Positions 1 to 5,724 of a stretch of 12,167 nt of DNA are shown here, in pieces (the stretch's first letter is position 1; every line of letters begins with the position of its first letter). Source of the stretch: Candidatus Bathyarchaeota archaeon (GTDB lineage Archaea > Thermoproteota > Bathyarchaeia > 40CM-2-53-6); contig VBBB01000087.1 in NCBI GenBank assembly GCA_005882955.1, positions 1 through 12,167 of the forward strand, in the 5' to 3' direction. The notes beneath the pieces were generated by a model. It did no database searches and had not been told where the DNA came from. It saw only the letters and a program-made list of their open reading frames with translations. The translations under genes were made by a program, and so were the position numbers.

Positions 1-348
1 CTCCTGAGTCTCGTCACGGAGATATGGGAAGTTGAAGCCCTTCTCTTTCGAGCGCATTATCATGTTTTCAAAACTGTCTTCCGGATACCCTTCATCATCG
101 TTGCTGTTGATCGCAACCAGACTCGCTCCTTTAGGTAGATAGTCCCGTTGCAGCTGAACCATTCGGGCCTCGTACGCTTGAACGTAAGGGCAGTGATTGC
201 AGCTGAATACGATTGCCAGGGCCCTCCTGTCGGCGAAGTTCTTGAGAGAGTGGGTCTTGCCGTCAACGCCCTGTCGTTGAAAGTCTGGGGCAATGCTGCC
301 AAGAGGTAGTCCAACGGATCCGACCGCGACCGGTGATGAAGACATCAT
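1..348 (-). CDS. Thioredoxin-fold redoxin (AhpC/TSA-like), C-terminus cut by window edge
   Basis: The minus strand is open from an ATG-ATG pair at 348 to base 1, giving 116 residues with no stop; the rest of the protein lies outside the window. The sequence reads like the thioredoxin-family proteins of about 180-200 residues that carry a CNHCPY motif. APDF (residues 20-23) opens the redoxin domain, and C50-N-H-C53 is the CxxC redox site, followed by VQAYE and then by VAINSNDDEGYPEDSFENM, which is typical of this subgroup. Such proteins are presumed cytoplasmic thiol-disulfide oxidoreductases or peroxiredoxin relatives; the substrate is not known. There is no signal peptide. A TATA-like element at 369-378 on this strand is about 25 bases from the start, so the transcript may be leaderless. 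It is transcribed divergently from the DUF72 gene across a 77-base gap. The family call is firm; the physiological role is inferred. Confidence 0.85.
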   Translation of the reverse strand, partial: MMSSSPVAVGSVGLPLGSIAPDFQRQGVDGKTHSLKNFADRRALAIVFSCNHCPYVQAYEARMVQLQRDYLPKGASLVAINSNDDEGYPEDSFENMIMRSKEKGFNFPYLRDETQE

Positions 349-373
349 TCCATGAATCCGAGGGAAGACCTTA

Positions 374-409
374 GAAAGCTTTCGACTCAATCCAGACCAA
401 TCCGATTGG
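374..409. promoter_or_regulatory. Two dyad symmetries in the divergent promoter region
   Basis: The 77-base gap between the divergent redoxin and DUF72 genes holds a perfect 10-bp palindrome, GAAAGCTTTC (374-383), and an inverted repeat, CCAATC-C-GATTGG (397-409). The second overlaps the start of GGAGGA (408-413), which lies 12 bases before the DUF72 ATG. The first overlaps a TATA-like element for the redoxin gene. They could be operators for a dimeric regulator. No regulator can be assigned, and short palindromes also arise by chance. Confidence 0.3.
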
Positions 410-425
410 AGGACGGAAGATTAGC

Positions 426-1133
426 ATGAAATTCTATGTTGGAGTGTCCGGATTCAGCTATACCAGTTGGAAGGGAAAATTCTATCCCAAGGATCTGAAG
501 AGCGAAGACTTCCTCAGCTTCTACTCTGGGAAGTTGAATAGCGTCGAGATCAACAGCTCCTTCTACGCACCTCCCAGCGCGGCCATGGTGAAATCCTGGG
601 CCGGAAGAACAGGCGAAGATTTCCGTTTCGCAATAAAATCACCCCGACTAATAACCCACACACTCAAAATCGGCAAGGGCGCCTCGGAGGCCGCCGATCG
701 ACTCGGTAAGACTCTCGATTTACTAGGAGGAAAACTTGGACCCGTCCTGTTCCAGTTACCACCGTTTTTCAGACAGGACCTGAAGACCCTGGAATCCTTC
801 CTCACACAGACAGCTAGTGTGAAGAAGAAGGTGTTCGAGTTCAGGCATGAATCTTGGCTGAACGACTCGACCTACCAACTGCTAGAGAAGCATGATGCCG
901 GTTTCTGCATAGCGGAGACAGAGGATATGAAACCAGTTCTCCAAGTGACGGGAGGACTTCCCTACTTCAGGCTGAGAAAGGATGTTTACACCGCAAGCGA
1001 TGTCGGGAAATGGACGGAAAAGATTCGGGACATAATCAAAGGGTCGGAACAAGCGTACGTATATTTGCGGCACGACGAGACGGGCGAAAATGCGTCTTAT
1101 GCAGTAGGGCTGCAAGAAAAAATCTCAGGTTGA
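426..1133 (+). CDS. DUF72 (YecE-like) family protein
   Basis: This 235-residue protein is a full-length member of the DUF72 family, which is predicted to adopt a TIM-barrel fold and has no settled biochemical function. Family blocks appear in order: GVSGFSYTSWKGKFYP (residues 6-21), VEINSSFY (40-47), FAIKSPRLITH (68-78), LGPVLFQLPP (104-113), FEFRHESW (137-144) and a C-terminal YVYLRHDETGENASYAV segment (211-227). The ATG at 426 is preceded by GGAGGA at 408-413, a plausible though widely spaced ribosome binding site. No signal peptide or membrane segment is visible, so it should be cytoplasmic. It sits between two thiol-redox genes, the redoxin (divergent) and the peroxiredoxin (convergent, 22 bases between stops). 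That could link it to oxidative-stress physiology, but this is inference from position only. Confidence 0.93.
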   Translation: MKFYVGVSGFSYTSWKGKFYPKDLKSEDFLSFYSGKLNSVEINSSFYAPPSAAMVKSWAGRTGEDFRFAIKSPRLITHTLKIGKGASEAADRLGKTLDLLGGKLGPVLFQLPPFFRQDLKTLESFLTQTASVKKKVFEFRHESWLNDSTYQLLEKHDAGFCIAETEDMKPVLQVTGGLPYFRLRKDVYTASDVGKWTEKIRDIIKGSEQAYVYLRHDETGENASYAVGLQEKISG

Positions 1134-1137
1134 AAAA
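1117..1137 (-). terminator. Oligo-T tracts downstream of the peroxiredoxin gene
   Basis: On the minus strand, a T5 tract (1133-1137) and a T6 tract (1117-1122) follow the peroxiredoxin stop codon at short distance. Archaeal RNA polymerase terminates on such U-rich tracts without a stem-loop. The tracts lie within the last codons of the convergent DUF72 gene, so part of this may simply be coding sequence. Confidence 0.3.
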
Positions 1138-1155
1138 TTCGGTTGGTTGTTGGTT

Positions 1156-1632
1156 TTACGCTGTTTTCGCTGAGGCTTTCTTGAGTTCGTCGTAGTTCGG
1201 TTCCTTGCTGGGATCATCGCTGACCCACTTGTAGGTCACGACTCCGTTCTGGTCCAGGATGAAGACGCTCCTCTTCGCTACGGTGTAGCCCTTCAAGTTT
1301 CCGAAATTCTCATGGAAGACGTTGTACTGATGGACGATGTCTCGGTTGTAGTCGCTGAGGATTGGGAAGTTGAGGCTGTTCTTTTCTGCGAAGGCTTTGT
1401 TCGTCCAAGGATCGTTGACGGCGATTCCTACGACTTGGGCGTTTATCTTGTTGAACTCTGCAAGATCATCTCTTAGCTTACACATTTCCTTTGTGCATAC
1501 ACTTGTGAAGGCGCCTGGAAAGAACGCTAGAAGGGTCGCACCCTTCGGCTTCAATAGTTCTTGAAGACTGCGCGGCTTCCTGTCAGAGTCGTGGAGAGTG
1601 AATGTTGGAGCTTTTTCTCCCTGATTGACCAT
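1156..1632 (-). CDS. Peroxiredoxin, BCP/AhpE type
   Basis: Peroxiredoxin that reduces hydrogen peroxide or organic hydroperoxides with thiol electron donors in the cytoplasm. From the ATG at 1632 it has 158 residues, the normal length for the BCP group. The peroxidatic motif P39-GAF-T43-SV-C46 is intact, and the conserved active-site arginine is R121 in VAKRSVFIL. A second cysteine, C51, lies five residues after C46, the position of the resolving cysteine in E. coli BCP, which suggests an intramolecular disulfide (atypical 2-Cys). A TTG at 1644 would add four residues. I prefer the ATG because a TATA-like GGTTTAGAAA at 1666-1675 places transcription start around 1645. It converges with the DUF72 gene and may share a stress role with the nearby CNHC redoxin. 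Confidence 0.95.
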   Translation of the reverse strand: MVNQGEKAPTFTLHDSDRKPRSLQELLKPKGATLLAFFPGAFTSVCTKEMCKLRDDLAEFNKINAQVVGIAVNDPWTNKAFAEKNSLNFPILSDYNRDIVHQYNVFHENFGNLKGYTVAKRSVFILDQNGVVTYKWVSDDPSKEPNYDELKKASAKTA

Positions 1633-1665
1633 TTCCGGATCCAAGGTCCGAAGATCTTTTCGGTG

Positions 1666-1675
1666 TTTCTAAACC
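1666..1675 (-). promoter_or_regulatory. TATA-like element of the peroxiredoxin gene
   Basis: GGTTTAGAAA on the minus strand has an archaeal TATA-like core, TTTAGAAA, about 35 bases before the ATG at 1632. It predicts a transcript leader of roughly 10-15 bases. The call rests on position and composition only. Confidence 0.35.
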
Positions 1676-1773
1676 TTACACCGACTAGGCGAACGCCAAG
1701 TGTCTTTTGAAACGAGAGGGACTGGAATCTAAAGAAAAGAGTTTGGGAAGTAGAATAGATCAGACTGGGCTTG

Positions 1774-2232
1774 TTACTCGTGCTTCTCTTCGCCCGCGGC
1801 ACAGGAAGAGTCGTGATCGCCCGGATCATGGGTACTCTTTGAGTCGTGTGCTTTGTCATTATCGGTGTCCGTGTCGTGGTGCAAATGGAAAGCTGGGTTA
1901 GACTTGCCCATGGACTTCATCAAAGCTACTGTGGTGTCCAGTTTGTTCTTGACGAGTCCGAAAGCGTTGGCGTTGTCTTTGCTGTTTCCTTTGTTATGCG
2001 GGTTAGGATCGTGGGACTTGGCCTCGCCGCATGAACCGCCGCTGCTGCTATTGTCGCCACCGCTACTTCCAGATGGCGTCGTGGGATTCTTGCCCCCGCT
2101 GCCAGGCGTTGTAGGTGTAGGACTAGTGCTTTGCGTTGAGGGCGAGTGCACCAGGAATGGGACGAGAAATGCTCCTATTCCTGCTGCGATGAGGGCTGCT
2201 GCTCCGAGTGTGCGTCTACTTGGTACTATCAT
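1774..2232 (-). CDS. Membrane-anchored surface protein with S/T/P/G linker and His/Asp-rich tail
   Basis: I recognise no family for this 152-residue protein. Its architecture is clear. A short basic N-terminus (SRR, residues 5-7) precedes a hydrophobic segment at about 8-29, which would act as signal peptide or membrane anchor. A low-complexity Ser/Thr/Pro/Gly linker follows (about 30-67). A short mixed segment comes next (about 88-111), with LVKNKLDTTVALMKSMGK able to form a helix. The tail (112-152) is rich in His and Asp, with HLHHD at 116-120 and further histidines at 129, 135, 140 and 151. Cysteines C68 and C144 could form a disulfide outside the cell. The tail could bind divalent metal, but that is inference from composition. 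The ATG at 2232 has GGGAGAT (2244-2250) as ribosome binding site and a TATA-like element at 2281-2290. A regulator-type palindrome lies farther upstream at 2364-2380. Confidence 0.7.
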   Translation of the reverse strand: MIVPSRRTLGAAALIAAGIGAFLVPFLVHSPSTQSTSPTPTTPGSGGKNPTTPSGSSGGDNSSSGGSCGEAKSHDPNPHNKGNSKDNANAFGLVKNKLDTTVALMKSMGKSNPAFHLHHDTDTDNDKAHDSKSTHDPGDHDSSCAAGEEKHE

Positions 2233-2280
2233 CTTGTTTTCCTATCTCCCTTTGTTCTCGGACCCCCCTTCCGGTCTGGC

Positions 2281-2290
2281 TATATTATTC
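2281..2290 (-). promoter_or_regulatory. TATA-like element of the surface-protein gene
   Basis: The minus strand reads GAATAATATA here, about 50 bases before the ATG at 2232. Transcription would start near 2260, giving a leader of about 28 bases that includes the ribosome binding site at 2244-2250. This is one of the few genes in the window with both a TATA-like box and a good Shine-Dalgarno sequence. Confidence 0.45.
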
Positions 2291-2363
2291 AAGGAATTGT
2301 ACACTCAAGAACCTGTCAATCCATTCTCACTCGAGGTCGAAATCTTTCAGGAACCGTTGGAGG

Positions 2364-2380
2364 ATATCGGAATCCGATAT
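2364..2380. promoter_or_regulatory. Palindrome ATATCG-N5-CGATAT, candidate PadR operator
   Basis: A perfect inverted repeat, ATATCGG-AAT-CCGATAT, lies between the permease stop codon (2385) and the surface-protein gene. Its core, ATATCG-N5-CGATAT, matches arm for arm and spacer length for spacer length the palindrome in the padR promoter at 6922-6938; only the five central bases differ. It is about 75 bases upstream of the TATA-like box of the surface-protein gene, a position more typical of upstream regulation than of direct TATA blocking. A transcribed hairpin (7-bp stem, 3-base loop) ending the permease message is an alternative, but no T-tract follows it on the minus strand. Confidence 0.5.
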
Positions 2381-2384
2381 ACTG

Positions 2385-3668
2385 TCACAGGATTCGAAGG
2401 AATAGGTAGAGAATCAGAATGTTGGGTATTGTAACAAGCAGTCCGATCTTTGAGAACTCTACGGAGCTGAATCCAGAGCCTCTACTCTCAGCCGCTTCTA
2501 AAATGATCACATTGCTTGCTGCCCCCAGAAGACTCAGTCCGCCTGCCAGAGTGCTCGCACCGGCCAAAGCAACCCAGGCCTTGACGTTACTTCCTGTGAA
2601 TCCTGCGGCTTGCATCGCCTTGATGTAGACCGCGACGAATGGGACATTGCTTAGCAACTGGCTGAAGATCAGACTGGTCAGGATTATGACACTTAGAGAG
2701 ACAACTATGTCTGTAGGATTGAGCGCGGGCAGGTAGAGTAGCAGTGATTGGAGGGCGTTCGAATCCCAGAAGCCCTGGACTACGATGAATAGGGACATGA
2801 AGAAAATTATGATGCCCCAATCTACAGATGCGAGGATCTCCCTCCGCCTCGTACTTAGCAAATAGACGATCGTCGCACCGAGCAACGAGACCGTCCCAAG
2901 GTTTACGTTTCCCTGAACTCCAAAGAGTTGAGCGACTCCGACGAGAAAGAAGCCGACGACTACGATGCCCGCTACGTACGCTGACAGTTTTGCGAGTCTT
3001 CCGTCTTTGATTGGTGGCAGAGGAATTGTCCCGAAGTCTTCAGCGGATTTTGCAAGATCCTTTCGATAGTAGAATCTGAGAATGAGAAATGTGACGACTA
3101 GCCCTATGATTGTCGGTGGGACGAGAAAGTAGAGAAAGTCGAGCATCGGATTTGGAATCCCACTGGACAAGCCGATGAGCAGGTTCTGGGGATTCCCAAC
3201 TGGAGTCATCACGCTACCAATCGTCACTCCGAGCGCGAGGGTCATCAACAGAACACTCGGCCTAATCCGCATCTGCTTGGAGAGCCCTAACATTATCGGG
3301 GTCGCTGTCAGAGCGAGTGTGTCGTTGACGAGGAAGGCAGATAGAAGACCCATTCCGAACAGCACCAATGCCAAAGCTCGCTGTGGAGTCCTTGCAAGCC
3401 TGATCATTCTAGCCGTGAGATATTCGAGGAGTCCTGACAGCTCCATGGCCGCAACGATCGAGAACATTCCGAGAAGGAAGAATATCACGTCCAGGTTGAT
3501 AGCTGCATACGCGTCTTGTAGAGGGATGGCTCCGGAGAAGATCATGGCCACTGCTCCTGCGAGCATGATGGTCCAGATGGGAATCTTGAACCGGCGGAAG
3601 TTTCTCAGAGCGATTAGAACGTAGACGACAACGAAGATGCCTATCGGGAGATACTGAAGCGGAGGCAT
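2385..3668 (-). CDS. ArsB/NhaD/SLC13-superfamily (ion transporter) permease
   Basis: An integral membrane transporter of 427 residues with about 11-12 hydrophobic helices, the usual size for this superfamily. The two pseudo-symmetric halves each carry the expected signatures. VNDTLALTATP (114-124) and GNPQN (158-162) lie in the first half; SNVPFVAV (340-347) and GAASNVIILEAAE (382-394) lie in the second. In solved relatives the two SNT/GNP-like elements line the substrate and sodium sites. The superfamily includes arsenite exporters, sodium/proton antiporters, and di- and tricarboxylate or sulfate carriers, and the sequence alone does not decide between them. No arsR, arsC or arsA lies beside it, so arsenite export is not supported. 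The ATG at 3668 lacks a good ribosome binding site. Only 70 bases separate it from the upstream repeat protein, so the two may share a transcript. A palindrome sits just after its stop codon. Confidence 0.88.
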   Translation of the reverse strand: MPPLQYLPIGIFVVVYVLIALRNFRRFKIPIWTIMLAGAVAMIFSGAIPLQDAYAAINLDVIFFLLGMFSIVAAMELSGLLEYLTARMIRLARTPQRALALVLFGMGLLSAFLVNDTLALTATPIMLGLSKQMRIRPSVLLMTLALGVTIGSVMTPVGNPQNLLIGLSSGIPNPMLDFLYFLVPPTIIGLVVTFLILRFYYRKDLAKSAEDFGTIPLPPIKDGRLAKLSAYVAGIVVVGFFLVGVAQLFGVQGNVNLGTVSLLGATIVYLLSTRRREILASVDWGIIIFFMSLFIVVQGFWDSNALQSLLLYLPALNPTDIVVSLSVIILTSLIFSQLLSNVPFVAVYIKAMQAAGFTGSNVKAWVALAGASTLAGGLSLLGAASNVIILEAAESRGSGFSSVEFSKIGLLVTIPNILILYLFLRIL

Positions 3669-3738
3669 CTGTTACAAGTCTTAGGGACAGCAGTACGCTC
3701 TCTTAGCTCATTTGAACGTCTTCGGGTCTGAACTCAGC

Positions 3739-4131
3739 TCAGAGTTCTTCCAACATCTTCTTCGACCATAACAGCGAAGCTTCCGGCTTTTTCAAGAGCT
3801 TCGTGGGCTTGGTCTTCTTCGGAGCCGAAGCGGCTTTCGTTGCTCCTGGAATGAGACCCTTGTCGTGGAGGACTGGATGTGGTCCAGCGGGGTCCTGTCC
3901 CAGGCCCACCACCATTCCTTCAGGATCTCGCAATACGCCGTTCTCATAGAAGCCCCTGTGACGTCCTTCATAGTCGATAATGTTTCCGTGTTCGTCCAGC
4001 CAGGCTATGTTGTGACCGTCAAAGTCTACGATTCTAGTATCTTTCAGAATTCTGTATCTTGCGGCTCCGTTCTCGTCCCAGATAACATCGATCTCTTCTT
4101 CCTCGGCCTCTCTTGCAGGTTCTGATTCCAT
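3739..4131 (-). CDS. Small protein with three 16-17-residue Asp-x-Glu/Asp-Gly repeats
   Basis: A hypothetical protein of 130 residues from the ATG at 4131. An acidic N-terminus (1-15) precedes a tandem repeat of pattern D-x-[DE]-G-x3-[AG]-aromatic/Leu. The copies are RIVDFDGHNIAWL (33-45), GNIIDYEGRHRGF (49-61) and GVLRDPEGMVVGL (65-77), with aligned D36/D53/D69 and G39/G56/G72. This looks like a short stack of beta-hairpins. The C-terminus is a Lys/Pro/Ala-rich tail (about 97-117) ending in a short amphipathic stretch, which may contact nucleic acid or a partner. The frame stays open to a start at 4368, but the extra 79 residues look non-coding (basic, no family features), and a TATA-like CTTAACA near 4158-4164 fits the 4131 start. 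It is probably cytoplasmic. It is divergent from the zinc-ribbon gene and 70 bases upstream of the permease. No function is assigned. Confidence 0.7.
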   Translation of the reverse strand: MESEPAREAEEEEIDVIWDENGAARYRILKDTRIVDFDGHNIAWLDEHGNIIDYEGRHRGFYENGVLRDPEGMVVGLGQDPAGPHPVLHDKGLIPGATKAASAPKKTKPTKLLKKPEASLLWSKKMLEEL

Positions 4132-4226
4132 TCTAGTCCGGTTCCCCTGAAGATGTGTTAAGCTAAGAAGGTTATCCACACTCTCACGAGTCAATAGAAT
4201 TCGAGTAAACAGAAAAGACCTTTTGC

Positions 4227-4234
4227 TTAAAATA
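4227..4234 (+). promoter_or_regulatory. TATA box for a leaderless zinc-ribbon gene
   Basis: TTAAAATA ends 26 bases before the ATG at 4261. In archaea that spacing puts the transcription start at or within a few bases of the start codon. GGAAGG at 4238-4243 is too far from the ATG to act as a ribosome binding site. This is one of the best TATA matches in the window. Confidence 0.5.
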
Positions 4235-4260
4235 GCAGGAAGGCGGTATAATCCTCGATT

Positions 4261-4446
4261 ATGTCGCGGGTTCCGGCGACAACTCATACTTGTCCTGTAT
4301 GCGGCCACAACGGCCCATGCACACAGTCCGCCGGCGAGACGGGCCAATTCAGATATCACAACTGCCACGTTTGCGGTTCTACTTGGAAGGAGGCGAAGGT
4401 GCAGGATCCAGGTGACAAGGACTCCAAGCCTCTACAGACAGCGTAG
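4261..4446 (+). CDS. Zinc-ribbon miniprotein
   Basis: A 61-residue protein dominated by a zinc ribbon. CPVC (C11, C14) and CHVC (C35, C38) are the two knuckles, with 20 residues between them, and each is followed by G as in classical ribbons (CPVCGH, CHVCGSTW). C20 is an additional cysteine. The C-terminus (44-61) is short and polar. Such miniproteins are common in archaea and act as nucleic-acid or protein-binding modules, in some cases with transcription or translation factors; which applies here cannot be told. The ATG at 4261 is supported by the TATA box ending at 4234, which predicts a leaderless mRNA. The overlapping minus-strand frame opposite its 5' half is the discarded upstream part of the repeat-protein frame. 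Confidence 0.8.
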   Translation: MSRVPATTHTCPVCGHNGPCTQSAGETGQFRYHNCHVCGSTWKEAKVQDPGDKDSKPLQTA

Positions 4447-4508
4447 GCCAAGTCTGATCCTATTTTCAACCCAGAAATACTAGTGAATGCTGCCTCATCT
4501 CGACAGCA

Positions 4509-4646
4509 TTGCCTCGACCCAACCAGCGTTCAAAGGTTAATCGTCGCCAGAGAACGAAGAACAAGAAGAGACGCGTAACACGGAACAGCAGGAAGCCAAG
4601 TAGACGCCGATTGCATAGACAGCTATCGAAGACGTTCGCTGGTTAG
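4509..4646 (+). CDS. Candidate 45-residue, highly basic protein with TTG start
   Basis: A short frame from TTG at 4509 to TAG at 4644-4646. It has 13 Arg and 6 Lys in 45 residues, no acidic residue and only one aromatic. It begins MPRPNQRSKVNRRQR and ends LSKTFAG. The composition matches small ribosomal or RNA-binding proteins, but I recognise no named family. Arginine is encoded by all six codons (CGA, CGT, CGC, CGG, AGA, AGG), so the basic character is not simply a purine-rich repeat and may be under protein-level selection. A TATA-like AAATACTA at 4475-4482 lies about 27 bases upstream, which fits a leaderless start at the TTG. There is no in-frame ATG. It follows the zinc-ribbon gene by 62 bases. 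If it is not a gene, 4447-4686 holds nothing else I can recognise. Confidence 0.45.
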   Translation: MPRPNQRSKVNRRQRTKNKKRRVTRNSRKPSRRRLHRQLSKTFAG

Positions 4647-4686
4647 TCTGTTGAACTCAGGACCCTGACCTCGGTTTCTTCCGCTT

Positions 4687-5001
4687 CTACAACATGCTGG
4701 ACGTGAACCTGTAGGACTGATGCAGCAGTCTGGTTAAGGCCGGAAGATCACTGTTCTGTCCCAGCTTCATGGACACCCAGCCTTCCCTATCATGGGGTTC
4801 AGGAGACCGGGAGGCCATGCCTCGGGCGAGAACATTTTCCTTAACATCTTGGGGGAGACGGACATCAATTCTGTCGGGTCGGTGTATATGGGCAAACGCC
4901 TTTCCTCCCACTCGTAGCTCAACGTCATCTCGACCGCTGTCATAGGCCTCGACCCCGGGCACTAGGAGCATCTCTCCCGTAATGATATCGAGTAATCCCA
5001 T
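4687..5001 (-). CDS. DUF5519 ('luciferase domain') family protein
   Basis: A 104-residue protein matching the small DUF5519 family, labelled 'luciferase domain' in databases; that label does not imply light production here. Recognisable blocks are VELRVGGKAFAHIH (27-40), DRIDVRLPQDVKENVLARG (43-61), a His-Pro-type turn replaced by EPHDREGWVSMKL (68-80) and the closing LTRLLHQSYRF (89-99). Length is normal for the stand-alone form. There is no signal peptide or membrane segment, and its biochemical role is unknown. The ATG at 5001 lacks a ribosome binding site. The minus strand carries GCGAAATAAG at 5026-5035, a BRE plus TATA arrangement about 27 bases upstream, which suggests its own leaderless promoter although it follows the upstream minus-strand gene by 107 bases. 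Confidence 0.78.
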   Translation of the reverse strand: MGLLDIITGEMLLVPGVEAYDSGRDDVELRVGGKAFAHIHRPDRIDVRLPQDVKENVLARGMASRSPEPHDREGWVSMKLGQNSDLPALTRLLHQSYRFTSSML

Positions 5002-5025
5002 TGGTCTCAGTCCAGAACCCGTAGA

Positions 5026-5035
5026 CTTATTTCGC
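5026..5035 (-). promoter_or_regulatory. BRE/TATA-like element of the DUF5519 gene
   Basis: GCGAAATAAG on the minus strand combines a GCGAAA BRE-like part with an AAATAAG TATA-like part. It is centred about 27 bases before the ATG at 5001, the spacing expected for a leaderless transcript. Confidence 0.4.
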
Positions 5036-5108
5036 TTCCCCCACCGAGAACGATATCTATCATTTCGAGAGTTGGATCGAGAAGTGCTACCTCAGTTACT
5101 TCGATCCG

Positions 5109-5636
5109 TCAGCCTCCAGTGTCTGATGGTGCTTGGCGAAGGTGAATGTATCTCTTCAAGCGAGGCCAGCCGGTCTTCGCATACTTCAGCCGCGTCCGGT
5201 CGTTCTTTACCCATCGGAGCATGTGAAAGAAACTTCCAGCCCTCTTCTCATCTCTATCCGGGAGAGGTTCATACCCTAGATTTCTGATCTCGTCCAGATA
5301 TGCTGTCTCGACATTCTGTTGAGCGTCGCCGGAGATGATCGCGGTCTTGACCTTCTCCTTCCCGAACTTCCGGAAAAGCTCTTCTCGGGTCTCATCGAAT
5401 ACGAAGCTGCGGCAGATCTCGACATCCTCGTCAGCTCCCAGCTTCATTTCTTGGAGCAGACGGAGGGTTAGCTCTGTCGCTTTCTTGAGATAGAGTTTCT
5501 TCCGAAAATACGGACTCTGGAAATAGTTGACTGGAATGATGTCATAGTGAAACTCTCCTGTCTCCTTCCGGTGCGCTCCGATTATCGCTCCGAACAGAAG
5601 GTCCCCGACACCTGCATCGTCAACTTGGACGGTCAT
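5109..5636 (-). CDS. Uncharacterised protein with RNase HII/HIII-like N-terminal motif
   Basis: A 175-residue protein I cannot assign to a named family. Its N-terminus, VDDAGVGDLLFG (5-16), closely resembles the first catalytic motif of type 2 RNases H (D-E-A-G-x-G in HII, D-E-[SV]-G-x-G-D-x-F-G in HIII), with D6 and D7 in the place of the Asp-Glu pair. Further acidic candidates are D81/E82, D104 in ISGDAQQNVE (102-110) and D115/E116. Alternating strand-like segments (EICRSFVF 73-80, VKTAIISG 96-103) and helices fit an RNase H-like alpha/beta fold. The usual DSK and H-x2-Y-G motifs are missing, so a true RNase HII is unlikely; a divergent nuclease or inactive relative is possible. The C-terminus is basic (RWVKNDRTRLKYAKTGWPRLKRY, read as 141-163 in two parts). 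The ATG at 5636 follows a TATA-like TTTAAC at 5681-5691 by about 50 bases. Confidence 0.65.
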   Translation of the reverse strand: MTVQVDDAGVGDLLFGAIIGAHRKETGEFHYDIIPVNYFQSPYFRKKLYLKKATELTLRLLQEMKLGADEDVEICRSFVFDETREELFRKFGKEKVKTAIISGDAQQNVETAYLDEIRNLGYEPLPDRDEKRAGSFFHMLRWVKNDRTRLKYAKTGWPRLKRYIHLRQAPSDTGG

Positions 5637-5680
5637 TTCTTCTACAGGCTATCTTGATTGATTGGTCGGGTCTACTTCAA

Positions 5681-5691
5681 TGTTAAACAAG
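5681..5691 (-). promoter_or_regulatory. TATA-like element of the RNase H-like gene
   Basis: The minus strand reads CTTGTTTAACA here, about 50 bases before the ATG at 5636. It would give a leader of roughly 20-25 bases. The leader contains no clear Shine-Dalgarno sequence. Confidence 0.3.
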
Positions 5692-5724
5692 AAACAACAG
5701 ATATCGAGAGATTCTGTTCCCGAG

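Noticed and set aside
1853..2434. A 193-codon plus-strand open frame opposite the surface-protein gene
   Set aside because: It mirrors the low-complexity Ser/Thr/Pro/Gly region of the minus-strand gene, shows no family features and runs across the promoter and operator region.
2757..2766. GTTCGAATCC, resembling a tRNA T-loop
   Set aside because: The flanking bases do not form the five-pair T-stem, no anticodon or acceptor stem surrounds it, and it lies inside the well-supported permease coding region.
2385..3668. Calling the permease an arsenite exporter (ArsB)
   Set aside because: The superfamily signatures are shared with antiporters and carboxylate carriers, and no arsenic-resistance genes lie nearby.
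4132..4368. N-terminal extension of the repeat protein to a start at 4368
   Set aside because: The extra 79 residues have no family-like features, run through the divergent promoter region and overlap the zinc-ribbon gene on the other strand.
5012..5108. About 30 codons open in frame after the stop of the RNase H-like gene
   Set aside because: An open stretch of this length is expected by chance fairly often, it has no start with a promoter, and I could not match it to a family. A readthrough or frameshifted C-terminus cannot be excluded.
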